Both the position numbers and the translations under genes were made by a program. From assembly GCA_012729145.1 (NCBI GenBank), contig JAAYDT010000081.1, positions 1 to 64,000 of the forward strand: 64,000 nucleotides of DNA, in the 5' to 3' direction. Numbering within the stretch: the first letter of the stretch is position 1; each line of letters begins with the position of its first letter. Positions 25,875 to 34,628 of this stretch are shown one piece after another. The notes beneath the pieces were generated by a model. The model was not told the DNA's origin and searched no databases. It was given only the letters and a program-made list of their open reading frames with translations. The stretch comes from Synergistaceae bacterium. Lineage in GTDB: Bacteria > Synergistota > Synergistia > Synergistales > Thermovirgaceae.

Positions 25875-26867
25875 ATGGCCAAACGTGTTTTCAGCGGCAT
25901 GAGACCTACTGGGAGGCTTCACCTGGGGCATCTTGCGGGGGCTCTCTTCAACTGGGTTAGGTTCCAGGACGAGTATGACTGCTATTATTGTATAGTTGAC
26001 TGGCATGCCATGATGTCGGACTACTCCGACACGAGCAGCATCACGAGCAACTGCCGGGAAGTTCTTCTTGACTGGCTCGGTGTGGGACTCGACCCTGACA
26101 GGAGCACCATATTTCTCCAATCCCACGTCCCCCAGCACGCTGAATTGCATCTGGCCCTTTCCATGATAGCCCCCCTGGGCTGGCTGGAGAGGTGCCCTAC
26201 CTACAAGGACCAGATACTCAACATTCAGAACAAGGATCTCAGTACCTATGCCTTCCTTGGCTACCCCGTTCTTATGGCTGCGGACATTCTGCTCTACAAG
26301 GGCGAACTGGTGCCCGTCGGGGAGGACCAGTCTGCCCACCTTGAGATATCAAGGGAGATGGCCCGCCGTTTTAACAACTTCTTCGGGGAGGTCTTCCCTG
26401 AACCGCAGACCATCCTGACGAAAACCCCCAAGGTACCGGGGACGGACGGTCGCAAGATGAGCAAATCCTACGGCAATTCCATCAACATAGCCGATAGCCC
26501 CGAGGAGATCTGGGAGAAATTGAGGACCATGATGACCGACCCCGCCAGGGAGAGGCGGAAAGACCCGGGGGACCCCGATAAGTGTCCTGTCTGGGATATC
26601 CACAAGGTTTTCAACAACGACATGGAGGAGAGGGACCGCCTCTCTGAAGGATGCAGGACGGCTGGCATCGGCTGCATCGATTGCAAGAAAGCCCTCTATT
26701 CGCACCTAATGGGTATCCTGGAACCTGTACAGGCCAGGCGAAGATCCTTCGAATCAAGCGAGGATGATATGATCGAGGTGTTGAGGAAGGGTGCCAGGAA
26801 AGCTGAACGAGTGGCCGCAGTGACCATCTCCGAGGTTATCAGAGCGATCGGGTTTATCCCAAGGTGA
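25875..26867 (+). CDS. trpS: Tryptophanyl-tRNA synthetase
   Basis: About 330 residues, class I synthetase. The HIGH-type motif is HLGHLAG within RPTGRLHLGH near the N-terminus, and KMSKS is in GTDGRKMSKSYGNSI. GEDQSAHLEISREMARRFN is the tryptophan and adenylate region. Length is normal for bacterial TrpRS. I start at the ATG at 25875 after GGGGTGAGCAGTG. It leads into scpA 30 bases on. Confidence 0.96.
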   Translation: MAKRVFSGMRPTGRLHLGHLAGALFNWVRFQDEYDCYYCIVDWHAMMSDYSDTSSITSNCREVLLDWLGVGLDPDRSTIFLQSHVPQHAELHLALSMIAPLGWLERCPTYKDQILNIQNKDLSTYAFLGYPVLMAADILLYKGELVPVGEDQSAHLEISREMARRFNNFFGEVFPEPQTILTKTPKVPGTDGRKMSKSYGNSINIADSPEEIWEKLRTMMTDPARERRKDPGDPDKCPVWDIHKVFNNDMEERDRLSEGCRTAGIGCIDCKKALYSHLMGILEPVQARRRSFESSEDDMIEVLRKGARKAERVAAVTISEVIRAIGFIPR

Positions 26868-26897
26868 GAGATCCTCTGAGTAGCGGTGGGGGTCTGA

Positions 26898-27632
26898 ATG
26901 GAACTGGATGTAGAGCTTGAGGGTTTCTCCGGGCCGCTGGACCTTCTATGCCACCTGGTGGAGTCAGGTGAAATGAGTGCTTCCGAGATCAGCGTCAGCG
27001 AGCTGATCCGTGTATACTCCGATTTTCTGATCAGGAACGAAAGGGCGACTATCAATGAGATGGCCGCCTTTTTCTCCCTTACGGCCCGGCTCCTGTTGGG
27101 AAAACTGAAGGCAATTCTGCCCTCTCTTCCGGGGGTCAGGCAGGACCATGAAGAGGCGATCATCGAGACGGAACTGATCGAGCAGGCTTTGGTCAGATAC
27201 AGACCCTTCAGAGCTGCAGCGGCCTGCCTTGCGGAGATGATGAGGTCCAGGGGGCGGTGCTTTACACGGAGCAGTACGGAAGAGGGACCTCCCTGGTTCG
27301 ATATGGGGGACCTTTACTCGCTTTCCGTTCTGTGGTGGGAGATGGTCCGCCTGAAGCGTGAAGGCACCCGGTCCCTTGCGACAGGTCTTGAAGAGGAGTG
27401 GGACGGCATTCCGGCAGCCACGCCGGAAGAGGAACAGGTCGAGGGAAGGATGTCCGAGATAGAGATGCTGCTATCATCAAGAGGTGCACTTCTGCTAAGC
27501 GAAGTCCTTGGGACTCCCTGTTCAAGGCATTTGTTGGTGGTGACCCTTCTGGCGCTACTTGAGATGGCCAGGCTGGGAAGGGTAAGACTTCACCAGGAGG
27601 AGCTTTTCGGTGATGTCAGGATATCCGGTTGA
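26898..27632 (+). CDS. scpA: Segregation and condensation protein A
   Basis: The 244-residue kleisin subunit of the SMC-ScpAB condensin starts FSGPLDLLCHLVESGEMSASEISVSELI, the typical ScpA N-terminus, and ends in a winged helix (LVVTLLALLEMARLGRVRLHQEELFGDV). It bridges the SMC heads. It overlaps scpB by 20 bp. Confidence 0.94.
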   Translation: MELDVELEGFSGPLDLLCHLVESGEMSASEISVSELIRVYSDFLIRNERATINEMAAFFSLTARLLLGKLKAILPSLPGVRQDHEEAIIETELIEQALVRYRPFRAAAACLAEMMRSRGRCFTRSSTEEGPPWFDMGDLYSLSVLWWEMVRLKREGTRSLATGLEEEWDGIPAATPEEEQVEGRMSEIEMLLSSRGALLLSEVLGTPCSRHLLVVTLLALLEMARLGRVRLHQEELFGDVRISG

Positions 27633-28200
27633 GACACCTCTCTCTCCGATCGCAAGGTCCGTGGAGGCAGTTCTTTTCGTAGCCGTTCAGCCTGTTGGCG
27701 TTAAGGAGCTGGCCTCGGTCGCTGGCGTAACGGAGGAGGCGGTGGAGAGGGTCCTGGAGGAGATAAAGGAGAGATACAGGAAATGCCATGGCCTTTGCCT
27801 TCTGAACATAGCCGGAGGCTGGTCGATGGCCACCTCACCTGAACAGGAGGAGGTGGTCACCCTCTTTCGAGATGTGGCTCTCTCACAGAGGATACGGTTG
27901 AGCAAGGCAGCCCTGGAATCCCTTGCCGTGATAGCCTACTCCCAACCGGTGACCCGTTCCGAGATCGAGGAGATACGAGGTGTAAGGTGCGAAAGGGTGC
28001 TCGACACCCTTCTGAAGCACGGCCTCATCAGGGTGGCGGGGAGGAGAAAGGGTTCGGGAACCCCCCTTCTTTACAGAACGACAAACTCCTTCCTCTCACT
28101 TTTCGGGCTCGGTTCTATATCGGACCTTCCCACCCTCGATGAGATGCAGGATATACTGTCCCAGGACGAGTACCCCGAAGATGGTGAAAGGGCAACATGA
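27613..28200 (+). CDS. scpB: Segregation and condensation protein B
   Basis: About 195 residues with two winged helices. The family core is SKAALESLAVIAYSQPVTRSEIEEIRGV, followed by RVLDTLLKHGLIRVAGRRKGSGTPLLY. It dimerises and binds ScpA. The ATG at 27613 lies inside the 3' end of scpA, and the stop overlaps the next gene in an ATGA arrangement, so the three genes are translationally coupled. Confidence 0.95.
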   Translation: MSGYPVETPLSPIARSVEAVLFVAVQPVGVKELASVAGVTEEAVERVLEEIKERYRKCHGLCLLNIAGGWSMATSPEQEEVVTLFRDVALSQRIRLSKAALESLAVIAYSQPVTRSEIEEIRGVRCERVLDTLLKHGLIRVAGRRKGSGTPLLYRTTNSFLSLFGLGSISDLPTLDEMQDILSQDEYPEDGERAT

Positions 28201-28928
28201 CCCAGGGGGTTCGTATCAACAGGTTCATAGCCGCATGCGGTGTTTGCTCCAGAAGAAAGGCCGACCTGCTGGTCATGGCCGGGAGGATATCGGTCAACCT
28301 GGAGGTCTGTACCGATCCGTCCAGGACCATAGATACCAAAAGTGATGTTGTTAAACTGGATGGAGAGGTCATTTCTATCCGGCCAAAGCTCTACATTGCA
28401 ATGAACAAACCCAGGGGTCTTGTCTGTTCCGTCTCGGACAGCTTCTCCCGAACGGTCCTTGAGCTTCTCCCCTCCGAGATCCCTGTAGAGGGTCTTTTCC
28501 CGGTCGGCAGGCTTGACAAGGGAAGCGAGGGACTTCTGCTTCTTACCAACGACGGAGAGATGGCCCAGCGGATCCTTCATCCGAGCCACCAGATCCTCAA
28601 GACCTACGAGGTCCTGCTTGACGCCACTGCTGATGATGCTGCCCTGGAATCCTTTATGAAAGGCACTGAGGTAGAGGGAAGAAAGGTCAGGCCGGAAAGG
28701 GTGGTCGCCATTCCCAGAAGACCTGAGGGGCGGTGGATCTCGGTCACCCTTTCGGAAGGTTTGAAGAGGGAGATAAGGGTAATGGCCGCCACGAGAGGTT
28801 TTAAAGTTGTGAGGTTGGTCAGGACCCGGATCGGTAAACTTGATATGAAAAGGCTCAGACCGGGAGAGTTCATGATCCTCGATGGCGAGGTCCTTATGAA
28901 AATGATCCTGTACGGCGGCTCAGTATAG
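28197..28928 (+). CDS. rluB: rRNA pseudouridine synthase, RluB/RsuA family
   Basis: The 243-residue protein has an S4 RNA-binding domain (INRFIAACGVCSRRKADLLVMAGRI) and the catalytic-Asp motif GRLDKGSEGLLLLTNDGE. In the scpB-linked position this is normally the large-subunit (position 2605, RluB-like) enzyme, but RsuA-type proteins are similar. It sits between scpB (ATGA overlap) and cmk (20-base gap). Confidence 0.9.
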   Translation: MTQGVRINRFIAACGVCSRRKADLLVMAGRISVNLEVCTDPSRTIDTKSDVVKLDGEVISIRPKLYIAMNKPRGLVCSVSDSFSRTVLELLPSEIPVEGLFPVGRLDKGSEGLLLLTNDGEMAQRILHPSHQILKTYEVLLDATADDAALESFMKGTEVEGRKVRPERVVAIPRRPEGRWISVTLSEGLKREIRVMAATRGFKVVRLVRTRIGKLDMKRLRPGEFMILDGEVLMKMILYGGSV

Positions 28929-28948
28929 CTATTGGAGGCGATGACCGG

Positions 28949-29629
28949 ATGGGGACCACGGATCCATGCAATGAAAACATAATAACCATTGACGGTCCGG
29001 CGGGTGCGGGCAAGAGCACCATCGCAAGGCTGGTAGCGAAGAGGCTTGGTTACGAATATCTTGATACCGGGGCAATATACCGGGGGATAACGTACTTTCT
29101 TTCCGGGAGGTCCATCCGGCCTTCGGAAGGCGGAAATATTGCCCATGCCCTGGAAGAATGCACTATCTCCATTGAAAAGGGCAGGGTATTTATAGACGGT
29201 GTGGATGTATCGGACAAGATACGGTCGCCGGAGATCGACCTGGCAGTATCAGCCTATTCGGCTCTTCACACGGTCAGGAGTTTTCTTCTGCAGATACAGA
29301 AAAGGGCAGCTTCAGGAAGGAAAATGGTGGCCGAGGGAAGAGATATGGGGAGTGAGGTCTTCCCGGAAGCGCCGATCAAGTTCTATCTTGACGCCAGCCT
29401 CGAAGAGAGGGCGACCAGACGTTGGAGAGAGCTGAATGCAAAGGGCGTCAACATAACCCTCGAAGAGGTAAGAAAGCAGGTCCAGAGACGGGATCAGCTC
29501 GACAGTGAGAGGGAGTTCTCCCCCTTGAGGGTTCCAGAAGACGCACATATCATAGATACTTCGAAGAGGTCCCCTGAAGAGGTCGTGAACGTGATCCTGG
29601 CTGTGATCGAAGACCAAAGGGCCTGTTGA
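28949..29629 (+). CDS. cmk: Cytidylate kinase
   Basis: The 226-residue enzyme phosphorylates CMP and dCMP. The P-loop is GPAGAGKST, followed by YLDTGAIYR, the CMP site AEGRDMGSEVFP, and DASLEERATRR in the lid. GGAGG lies ten bases before the ATG. It leads into plsC as in many cmk-plsC-(rpsA or ispH) clusters; neither rpsA nor ispH follows here. Confidence 0.96.
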   Translation: MGTTDPCNENIITIDGPAGAGKSTIARLVAKRLGYEYLDTGAIYRGITYFLSGRSIRPSEGGNIAHALEECTISIEKGRVFIDGVDVSDKIRSPEIDLAVSAYSALHTVRSFLLQIQKRAASGRKMVAEGRDMGSEVFPEAPIKFYLDASLEERATRRWRELNAKGVNITLEEVRKQVQRRDQLDSEREFSPLRVPEDAHIIDTSKRSPEEVVNVILAVIEDQRAC

Positions 29630-29652
29630 AGTAGGCCAAGGGAGGTTTATTC

Positions 29653-30288
29653 TTGAGAACTCTCTTCTACTGGACCATAGCTTTGTTCTTCAGGCTAGTG
29701 ATGAAGGTCTACAACAGAGTGAAGGTGATAGGGCTTGACGGGGCGCTGGCCGCAAGTCCCCCGGTCATTATTGCGGCCAACCACTGCAGCAACCTGGATC
29801 CTATCGTAATAGGCGCCTTTTTCCCCAGGAGATTGAGATACCTTGCCAAGTCGGAACTTTTCAGTTTTGCCCCCCTGGGTCTGGCGATCAGGGCCCTGGG
29901 CGCTGTACCGGCCAAGAGGGAAGACCTGCAGGGAGCAGCAGGTGCCCTCAAGTTCCTTGTCGAGAGACTACAGTCGGGCGAGGACGTACTTCTCTTCCCC
30001 GAGGGGCAGAGGTCTCATGACGGAAGGCTCAAACCCCTGGAGGAGGGTGTAGGGCTTCTTGCAGCAAAGACCGGGGCTCCAGTTATCCCTGCCTATATCC
30101 ATGGGACTTTTGAGGCCATGCCTCGCGGTTCAAGCACTTACAGGCCCGTCAAGGTAGTACTCTCCTTCGGTCGGCCCATATATCCGGGATCGCCCGGTAC
30201 GGAAGGCTTCTCCTCGAAAGAACTGAGAAGATCTGTGACCGACAATCTTGAAAGATCCCTGAGAGAACTGGAGGAAAGGTCCTTTTGA
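29653..30288 (+). CDS. plsC: 1-acyl-sn-glycerol-3-phosphate acyltransferase
   Basis: The 211-residue membrane-associated enzyme has the acyltransferase motif NHCSNLDP (HX4D) and FPEGQRSHDG (motif III), with a hydrophobic N-terminus. It adds the second acyl chain to make phosphatidic acid, downstream of the PlsX pathway encoded at 49 kb. The TTG start has GGGAGG seven bases upstream. The stop overlaps the TTG of hflX. Confidence 0.93.
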   Translation: MRTLFYWTIALFFRLVMKVYNRVKVIGLDGALAASPPVIIAANHCSNLDPIVIGAFFPRRLRYLAKSELFSFAPLGLAIRALGAVPAKREDLQGAAGALKFLVERLQSGEDVLLFPEGQRSHDGRLKPLEEGVGLLAAKTGAPVIPAYIHGTFEAMPRGSSTYRPVKVVLSFGRPIYPGSPGTEGFSSKELRRSVTDNLERSLRELEERSF

Positions 30289-31418
30289 TAGACCTGCGGC
30301 AGCTATCCTCACGAAAGGCCTTTCTGGTGGCCCTTGACGAGGACGACAGCCTCGACGTTCCGGGCTCTCTTGAGGAGATGTCGCTCCTTCTCGGCAATCT
30401 CGGGATAACAACTACAGGAATTTCCATTCAACGACGCTCAAGGCCTGATCCTGGTTCTTTCATAGGTTCCGGAAAAGCCGAACTTGTCGGTGCCGAGGCA
30501 AGGGATCTTGGAGCGGGGCTTATTGTTGTCAACGGAAGCCTTTCGCCTGGCCAGGCGGCCGCACTGGGGCGCCTGACCGGCCTTGCCGTCTGGGACAGAC
30601 CCCTGGTGATCATGAAGATCTTCGAGGACAGGGCCCAGACTGGCGAGGCAAAGCTGCAGATAGAACTGGCCCGCTGTCGATACGAGATACCTTTCATCAA
30701 GGGGCTTGGGCTCCAGATGTCCCGCCCGGGAGGAGGTGTCGGCACCAGGGGGCCTGGTGAGACGGAGTTTGAAAGGCATAGAAGAAAACTGGAGAGAAGG
30801 ATCAGGGAGATCAACAGGAAGATAGAGGCAATAAGAGAGAGGAGGAAGGATCAGAGAAAACACAGGATCAGGGCCGGTCTTGCCACGGTCGCCCTTACGG
30901 GTTACACAAACAGCGGGAAGTCCACGCTTCTCAGGAGACTTTCCGGTGACTCTGACCTCCCCGTTGCGGACAAGCTCTTTTCCACCCTCGATCCCTTCAT
31001 CAGGAGGGTCCGTCTACCCGGCGGAGACCCGGCCCTCTTTGCCGATACGGTCGGTTTTATAAGAGACCTCCCCCCTGACCTCGTTACCGCCTTCAGGGCC
31101 ACCCTCGAGGAGGTCGCCGCTGCTGACCTTGTCATCCTGGTAGCGGACCCGTCCTCAGGGAGGTACGAAAAGGACGTGGAAGTGGTGGAGGAAGTGCTGG
31201 CCTCCATAGGAGCCGGTACTGTGCCGAGGATTATAGCCCTGAACAAGATAGACAGGCTTGACCCTGAAACTGTAGAGCCCATCAGGGCGCTTGCGGGAAG
31301 ATCCGGTGACAGGGTCGTCCCCATAAGTGCTCTCAGGGGCGACAAGATCCCGGAACTCCTTTCTGTAGTGGAGGAGATGCTTTCCATGAGCCGGGGAAAG
31401 GAGTGTGCCAGTTGCTGA
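30285..31418 (+). CDS. hflX: Ribosome-associated GTPase HflX
   Basis: The 377-residue protein has the HflX-specific N-terminal domain (SFIGSGKAELV, DRPLVIMKIFEDRAQTGEAKLQIELA and the glycine-rich GGGVGTRGPGETEFE) and a GTPase domain with GYTNSGKST (G1), DTVGFIRDLP (G3) and NKID (G4). It splits or rescues stalled ribosomes. The TTG at 30285 overlaps the plsC stop. Confidence 0.96.
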   Translation: MIDLRQLSSRKAFLVALDEDDSLDVPGSLEEMSLLLGNLGITTTGISIQRRSRPDPGSFIGSGKAELVGAEARDLGAGLIVVNGSLSPGQAAALGRLTGLAVWDRPLVIMKIFEDRAQTGEAKLQIELARCRYEIPFIKGLGLQMSRPGGGVGTRGPGETEFERHRRKLERRIREINRKIEAIRERRKDQRKHRIRAGLATVALTGYTNSGKSTLLRRLSGDSDLPVADKLFSTLDPFIRRVRLPGGDPALFADTVGFIRDLPPDLVTAFRATLEEVAAADLVILVADPSSGRYEKDVEVVEEVLASIGAGTVPRIIALNKIDRLDPETVEPIRALAGRSGDRVVPISALRGDKIPELLSVVEEMLSMSRGKECASC

Positions 31419-32299
31419 AGAGTATGACCGGTTTCAGCCGGACAGAGGAGAGGACAGGGCTCGGTACTTTCGCTCTGGAGATATCGAGCGTCAACCACCG
31501 AAACCAGGAGATATCCGTCCGACTTCCCAGGGAGATCTCACACCTTGAGCCGATGATCCAGCAGAAGTTGAGGTCATCTTCCAGGAGGGGAAAGATCCAG
31601 GCAAGGGTAGACATTTCGTGGGATTCGGCGGTCAGGGCCTCAAGGATAGAGTCGGAGGTCCTGAAAGGCTACGCTCAGGAAATGCAGGACATCAGAGATC
31701 AACTGGGATTGAAGGGAGAGGTGGACCTGGAACTTCTGCTCACCCTCCCGGGAGCGGTCTCCTCGCAGGAAACCGACAGCAACGAACTGGAAGGCGTCCT
31801 CAGAGATGCCGTCGGGACCATTCTGGATAGAGGGATCGAGGAATGGGATTCCATGAGGGCAAAGGAAGGTAAGCACCTGCAGGAAGCAATTCTGGGTTCG
31901 ATGATCCAGTTCAGGAATGTCACCGGTGTGATAGAGGGCAAGTGGAGCACTGCCCGGGACAAGGCCCTCGGTTCCCTCAGGGAAAGGGTTAGCCAGGTAC
32001 TGGGCGCTAACGGTCCAGCCGTTGACGAGAGCCGTATCGCCCAGGAGATAGTGCTCCTCTCCGACAAGTGGGATATCACCGAGGAGATCGCAAGGTCCTC
32101 GAGCCACGTGGATAAATTCCTCGGCTTGGTACATAATGATGAGGTCTCGGGAAAGACCCTGGATTTTCTCCTCCAGGAGATGAACAGGGAGATCAACACT
32201 ATTGCCTCAAAGGTCCAGGATCCGGAGGTAAGATGGGCGGCCGTTGAAGCCAAGGGCCTCCTTGAGAGCATCAGGGAACAGGTCCAGAACGTGGAGTGA
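31412..32299 (+). CDS. yicC: YicC family endoribonuclease-type protein
   Basis: About 295 residues. [11 protein letters not shown] at the start and [20 protein letters not shown] are the YicC N-terminal signature. The C-terminal DUF1732 part has [13 protein letters not shown] and [22 protein letters not shown]. coli YicC is an RNase; this role is assumed here from homology. I choose TTG at 31412 with AAGGAG eight bases upstream, overlapping hflX by 7 bp. The order yicC-remA-gmk-rpoZ-coaBC-priA is the common Firmicute one. Confidence 0.93.
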   Translation: MLKSMTGFSRTEERTGLGTFALEISSVNHRNQEISVRLPREISHLEPMIQQKLRSSSRRGKIQARVDISWDSAVRASRIESEVLKGYAQEMQDIRDQLGLKGEVDLELLLTLPGAVSSQETDSNELEGVLRDAVGTILDRGIEEWDSMRAKEGKHLQEAILGSMIQFRNVTGVIEGKWSTARDKALGSLRERVSQVLGANGPAVDESRIAQEIVLLSDKWDITEEIARSSSHVDKFLGLVHNDEVSGKTLDFLLQEMNREINTIASKVQDPEVRWAAVEAKGLLESIREQVQNVE

Positions 32300-32303
32300 G
32301 ATG

Positions 32304-32570
32304 ATGGGTTATAATCTTTTGCACATTGGCTTCGGGAATATGATAGTCATTGAGAGGGTCGTGGCGATCATCCATCCCTCCTCAGCTCCGATCAAGCGGC
32401 TGAAGGATGAAGCGAGAAGTCAGGGCAGGCTTATCGATGCTACTGAAGGCCGCAAGACCAGGGCGATCCTGATAACCGACAGTAATCACGTGGTCCTGTC
32501 GGCGATCCAGCCAGAGACTATAGGCGTCAGGTTCGAGGGTAAGGAGAAGGAGGGCGAACCTGATCGATAG
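32304..32570 (+). CDS. remA: RemA / DUF370 family regulator
   Basis: The 88-residue protein matches Rem[30 protein letters not shown], then [30 protein letters not shown]. In Bacillus RemA is a DNA-binding activator of matrix genes that forms ring oligomers. I use the second of two adjacent ATGs (32304), seven bases after GGAG. It lies between yicC and gmk as in Firmicutes. Confidence 0.92.
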   Translation: MGYNLLHIGFGNMIVIERVVAIIHPSSAPIKRLKDEARSQGRLIDATEGRKTRAILITDSNHVVLSAIQPETIGVRFEGKEKEGEPDR

Positions 32571-32583
32571 GGGGAGGCTTTTC

Positions 32584-33138
32584 GTGATCTCCGGCCCTAG
32601 CGGGGTGGGGAAAGGGACCCTCAGGAAAGCTCTTTTTGATGCCGTCAAGGGTCTGGAATACTCCATATCCTGTACCACCCGTGAACCCAGAGAGGGAGAG
32701 ACCGAAGGGGTCGACTACAGCTTCATAGGCCATGAACGCTTCCGGGAGCTGGTTGAACAGGGAAGTTTCCTTGAGTGGGCCGAGGTTCATGGTAACCTTT
32801 ACGGGACCCTTAAGGAGAGCATCGAGAGGATCCTCTCCGAAGGGCGTGACGCCGTCCTTGAGATAGATGTTCAGGGGGCTCTCCAGGTCAAGGATTCGAT
32901 GCCGGAGGCGGTTCTTGTCTTTATTCTTCCCCCATCGGAGGAGGAACTCAGGAACAGGCTGGACAGGAGGGGTACAGAGAAGGAGGAGGACCTCAAAGGC
33001 CGACTGAAGGAGGCCAGGAACGAGATACTCCTTTCGGCCAGATACGATCACCTGGTCGTCAATGACGACCTTGACAGAGCTCTGGAAGCCCTCAGGAAGA
33101 TCATAGAGAGCTACAGGGCCCCGGGTCAAACCCCATAA
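32584..33138 (+). CDS. gmk: Guanylate kinase
   Basis: The 184-residue enzyme phosphorylates GMP. The P-loop is GPSGVGKGT; STTREPR-type CTTREPREGE and the GMP-binding Tyr/Glu region follow. The GTG at 32584 has a good GGGGGAGG site but would remove most of the first beta strand. The same frame reads upstream through [14 protein letters not shown] to a CTG at 32560 that has AGGAGG six bases before it, and that extended start matches normal Gmk N-termini. The true start is therefore open. Confidence 0.93.
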   Translation: MISGPSGVGKGTLRKALFDAVKGLEYSISCTTREPREGETEGVDYSFIGHERFRELVEQGSFLEWAEVHGNLYGTLKESIERILSEGRDAVLEIDVQGALQVKDSMPEAVLVFILPPSEEELRNRLDRRGTEKEEDLKGRLKEARNEILLSARYDHLVVNDDLDRALEALRKIIESYRAPGQTP

Positions 33139-33163
33139 AAATCTTTCGACGAGGTGATAACCC

Positions 33164-33433
33164 GTGACAGAAAAGTCCGACAAAACGAAGGGCCCATCTA
33201 TTTTGTCGAACAAGTATCTTCTTGCCTGTGTGATCGCCGCAAGGGCAAGACAGCTCAGCGAAAAGAAGGGGCGCGTTAACCTGGAGGAGGGTGAGGAATA
33301 TTTTAACCCTGTCCAGCAAGCGATAAGGGAGATCGAGGAGGGGAAGATAGTCGTCGAGGTTCCCGAAAGCGTCCAGGCGCCTGCTCCTGAAGGAGACGAA
33401 AAGAATGTCACTGGGGTGGAAGAAGGACCGTAA
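33164..33433 (+). CDS. rpoZ: RNA polymerase omega subunit
   Basis: The 89-residue protein has the omega core NKYLLACVIAARARQLSEKKG and NPVQQAIREIEEGKI. It helps assemble RNA polymerase around beta-prime. A GTG start follows GAGGTG by seven bases. The stop lies inside coaBC. Confidence 0.93.
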   Translation: MTEKSDKTKGPSILSNKYLLACVIAARARQLSEKKGRVNLEEGEEYFNPVQQAIREIEEGKIVVEVPESVQAPAPEGDEKNVTGVEEGP

Positions 33434-34628
33434 GATGTTCCTGGGGGTCTGCGGGGGTATCGCGGCCTACAAGGCCCCTGAGTTGACAAGAGAGTTCGTA
33501 AGATACGACTGGGAAGTAGAGATGGCCCTGACCCAGGCTGCGGAAAGGTTCGTCTCGCCTCTTGTTGTTTCGACCCTGTCCGGAAAGAGAGTATGGCTCG
33601 AGAAGGATTTCCTTTCCCCTGAGGAGGGGTGGAAGATCCCCCACATAAACATCGCTGAGTGGGCGGATATAACCGTTATTGCCCCGGCGACAGCTTCCTT
33701 CCTTCACAAGGCTGCATGGGGGGACGCGTCAGACCTGATCTCCGCAGCTATCCTGGCCACCAGAAAGCCGGTGTTGATCTTTCCGGCCATGAACGTATCC
33801 ATGTGGGAGCACGGGGCTGTAAGGGAAAATGCAAGGCGCTGCAGGGACCTGGGTTACCAGGTATTCGAGCCAGAGGAAGGCTTCCTGGCATGCGGTTACG
33901 AAGGGAAAGGAAGACTCCCCTCCACAGAGATAATAAGGGAAGAAGTTTTCCGGGCCCTGGAGCCGCGGAAGGACATGAGTGGGATCAGGGTCCTCGTCAC
34001 TTCAGGTCCTACAAGGGAGGCCATAGACCCTGTCAGGTTCATCAGCAACCCGAGCTCCGGCAAGATGGGTCTATCGCTGGCGAGGACCTGCTGGTACAGG
34101 GGGGCCGAGGTGACGATGATCACAGGCCCTGTTGCTGAGTCTCCTTCCCACGGAGTCAGGGTGATAAACGTGATCTCCGCCGATGACATGTATGAAGCCG
34201 CTATGGAGGAGGCTCCTTCCCATGACATAATCGTCAAGGCAGCTGCAGTGGGGGACTTCAGTCCCTCGTCCTTCTCTACGAGCAAGATCAAACGAAGGGA
34301 AGGCAAGCCCCTGGTTCTCGAGATGGTCCCCAACAGGGATATTGCCGCGGCACTGGGAGCCTCCAGGAGACCGGGGCAGTTCATTGTCGGTTTTGCTGCC
34401 GAGACCGAGGATCCTGTGGAGAATGCCATGGGCAAGCTCAGGAAGAAAGGGCTCGATCTTATCGTTGTAAATGATGTCAGCGGACCCGAAGGAGCCTTCG
34501 GATCGGACAGCAACTCTGTCAGGATCATCGGCTGCGAGGGGGTGCTCTCCTCCGTGGAGGGTTCGAAGGAAGATGTAGCAGAAGCCATCTGGGACGTAGT
34601 TGCCCGACGGCGCCGGGAACGCGGTTAG
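33405..34628 (+). CDS. coaBC: Bifunctional phosphopantothenoylcysteine decarboxylase/synthetase
   Basis: The 407-residue protein has an N-terminal flavin decarboxylase (CoaC: GVCGGIAAYKAPEL, PAMNVSMWEH, and ACGYEGKGRL with the active Cys) and a C-terminal ligase (CoaB: LVTSGPTREAIDPVRFISNPSSGKMG). Two steps of coenzyme A synthesis. ATG 33405 has AAGGAG nine bases upstream. ATG 33435 also has a site, but would start directly at the flavodoxin-like strand. The stop overlaps the GTG of priA. Confidence 0.94.
   Translation: MSLGWKKDRKMFLGVCGGIAAYKAPELTREFVRYDWEVEMALTQAAERFVSPLVVSTLSGKRVWLEKDFLSPEEGWKIPHINIAEWADITVIAPATASFLHKAAWGDASDLISAAILATRKPVLIFPAMNVSMWEHGAVRENARRCRDLGYQVFEPEEGFLACGYEGKGRLPSTEIIREEVFRALEPRKDMSGIRVLVTSGPTREAIDPVRFISNPSSGKMGLSLARTCWYRGAEVTMITGPVAESPSHGVRVINVISADDMYEAAMEEAPSHDIIVKAAAVGDFSPSSFSTSKIKRREGKPLVLEMVPNRDIAAALGASRRPGQFIVGFAAETEDPVENAMGKLRKKGLDLIVVNDVSGPEGAFGSDSNSVRIIGCEGVLSSVEGSKEDVAEAIWDVVARRRRERG

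Noticed and set aside
32527-33489. 320-codon minus-strand open frame
   Set aside because: Spans gmk and rpoZ in antisense; both are clear genes with ribosome sites.
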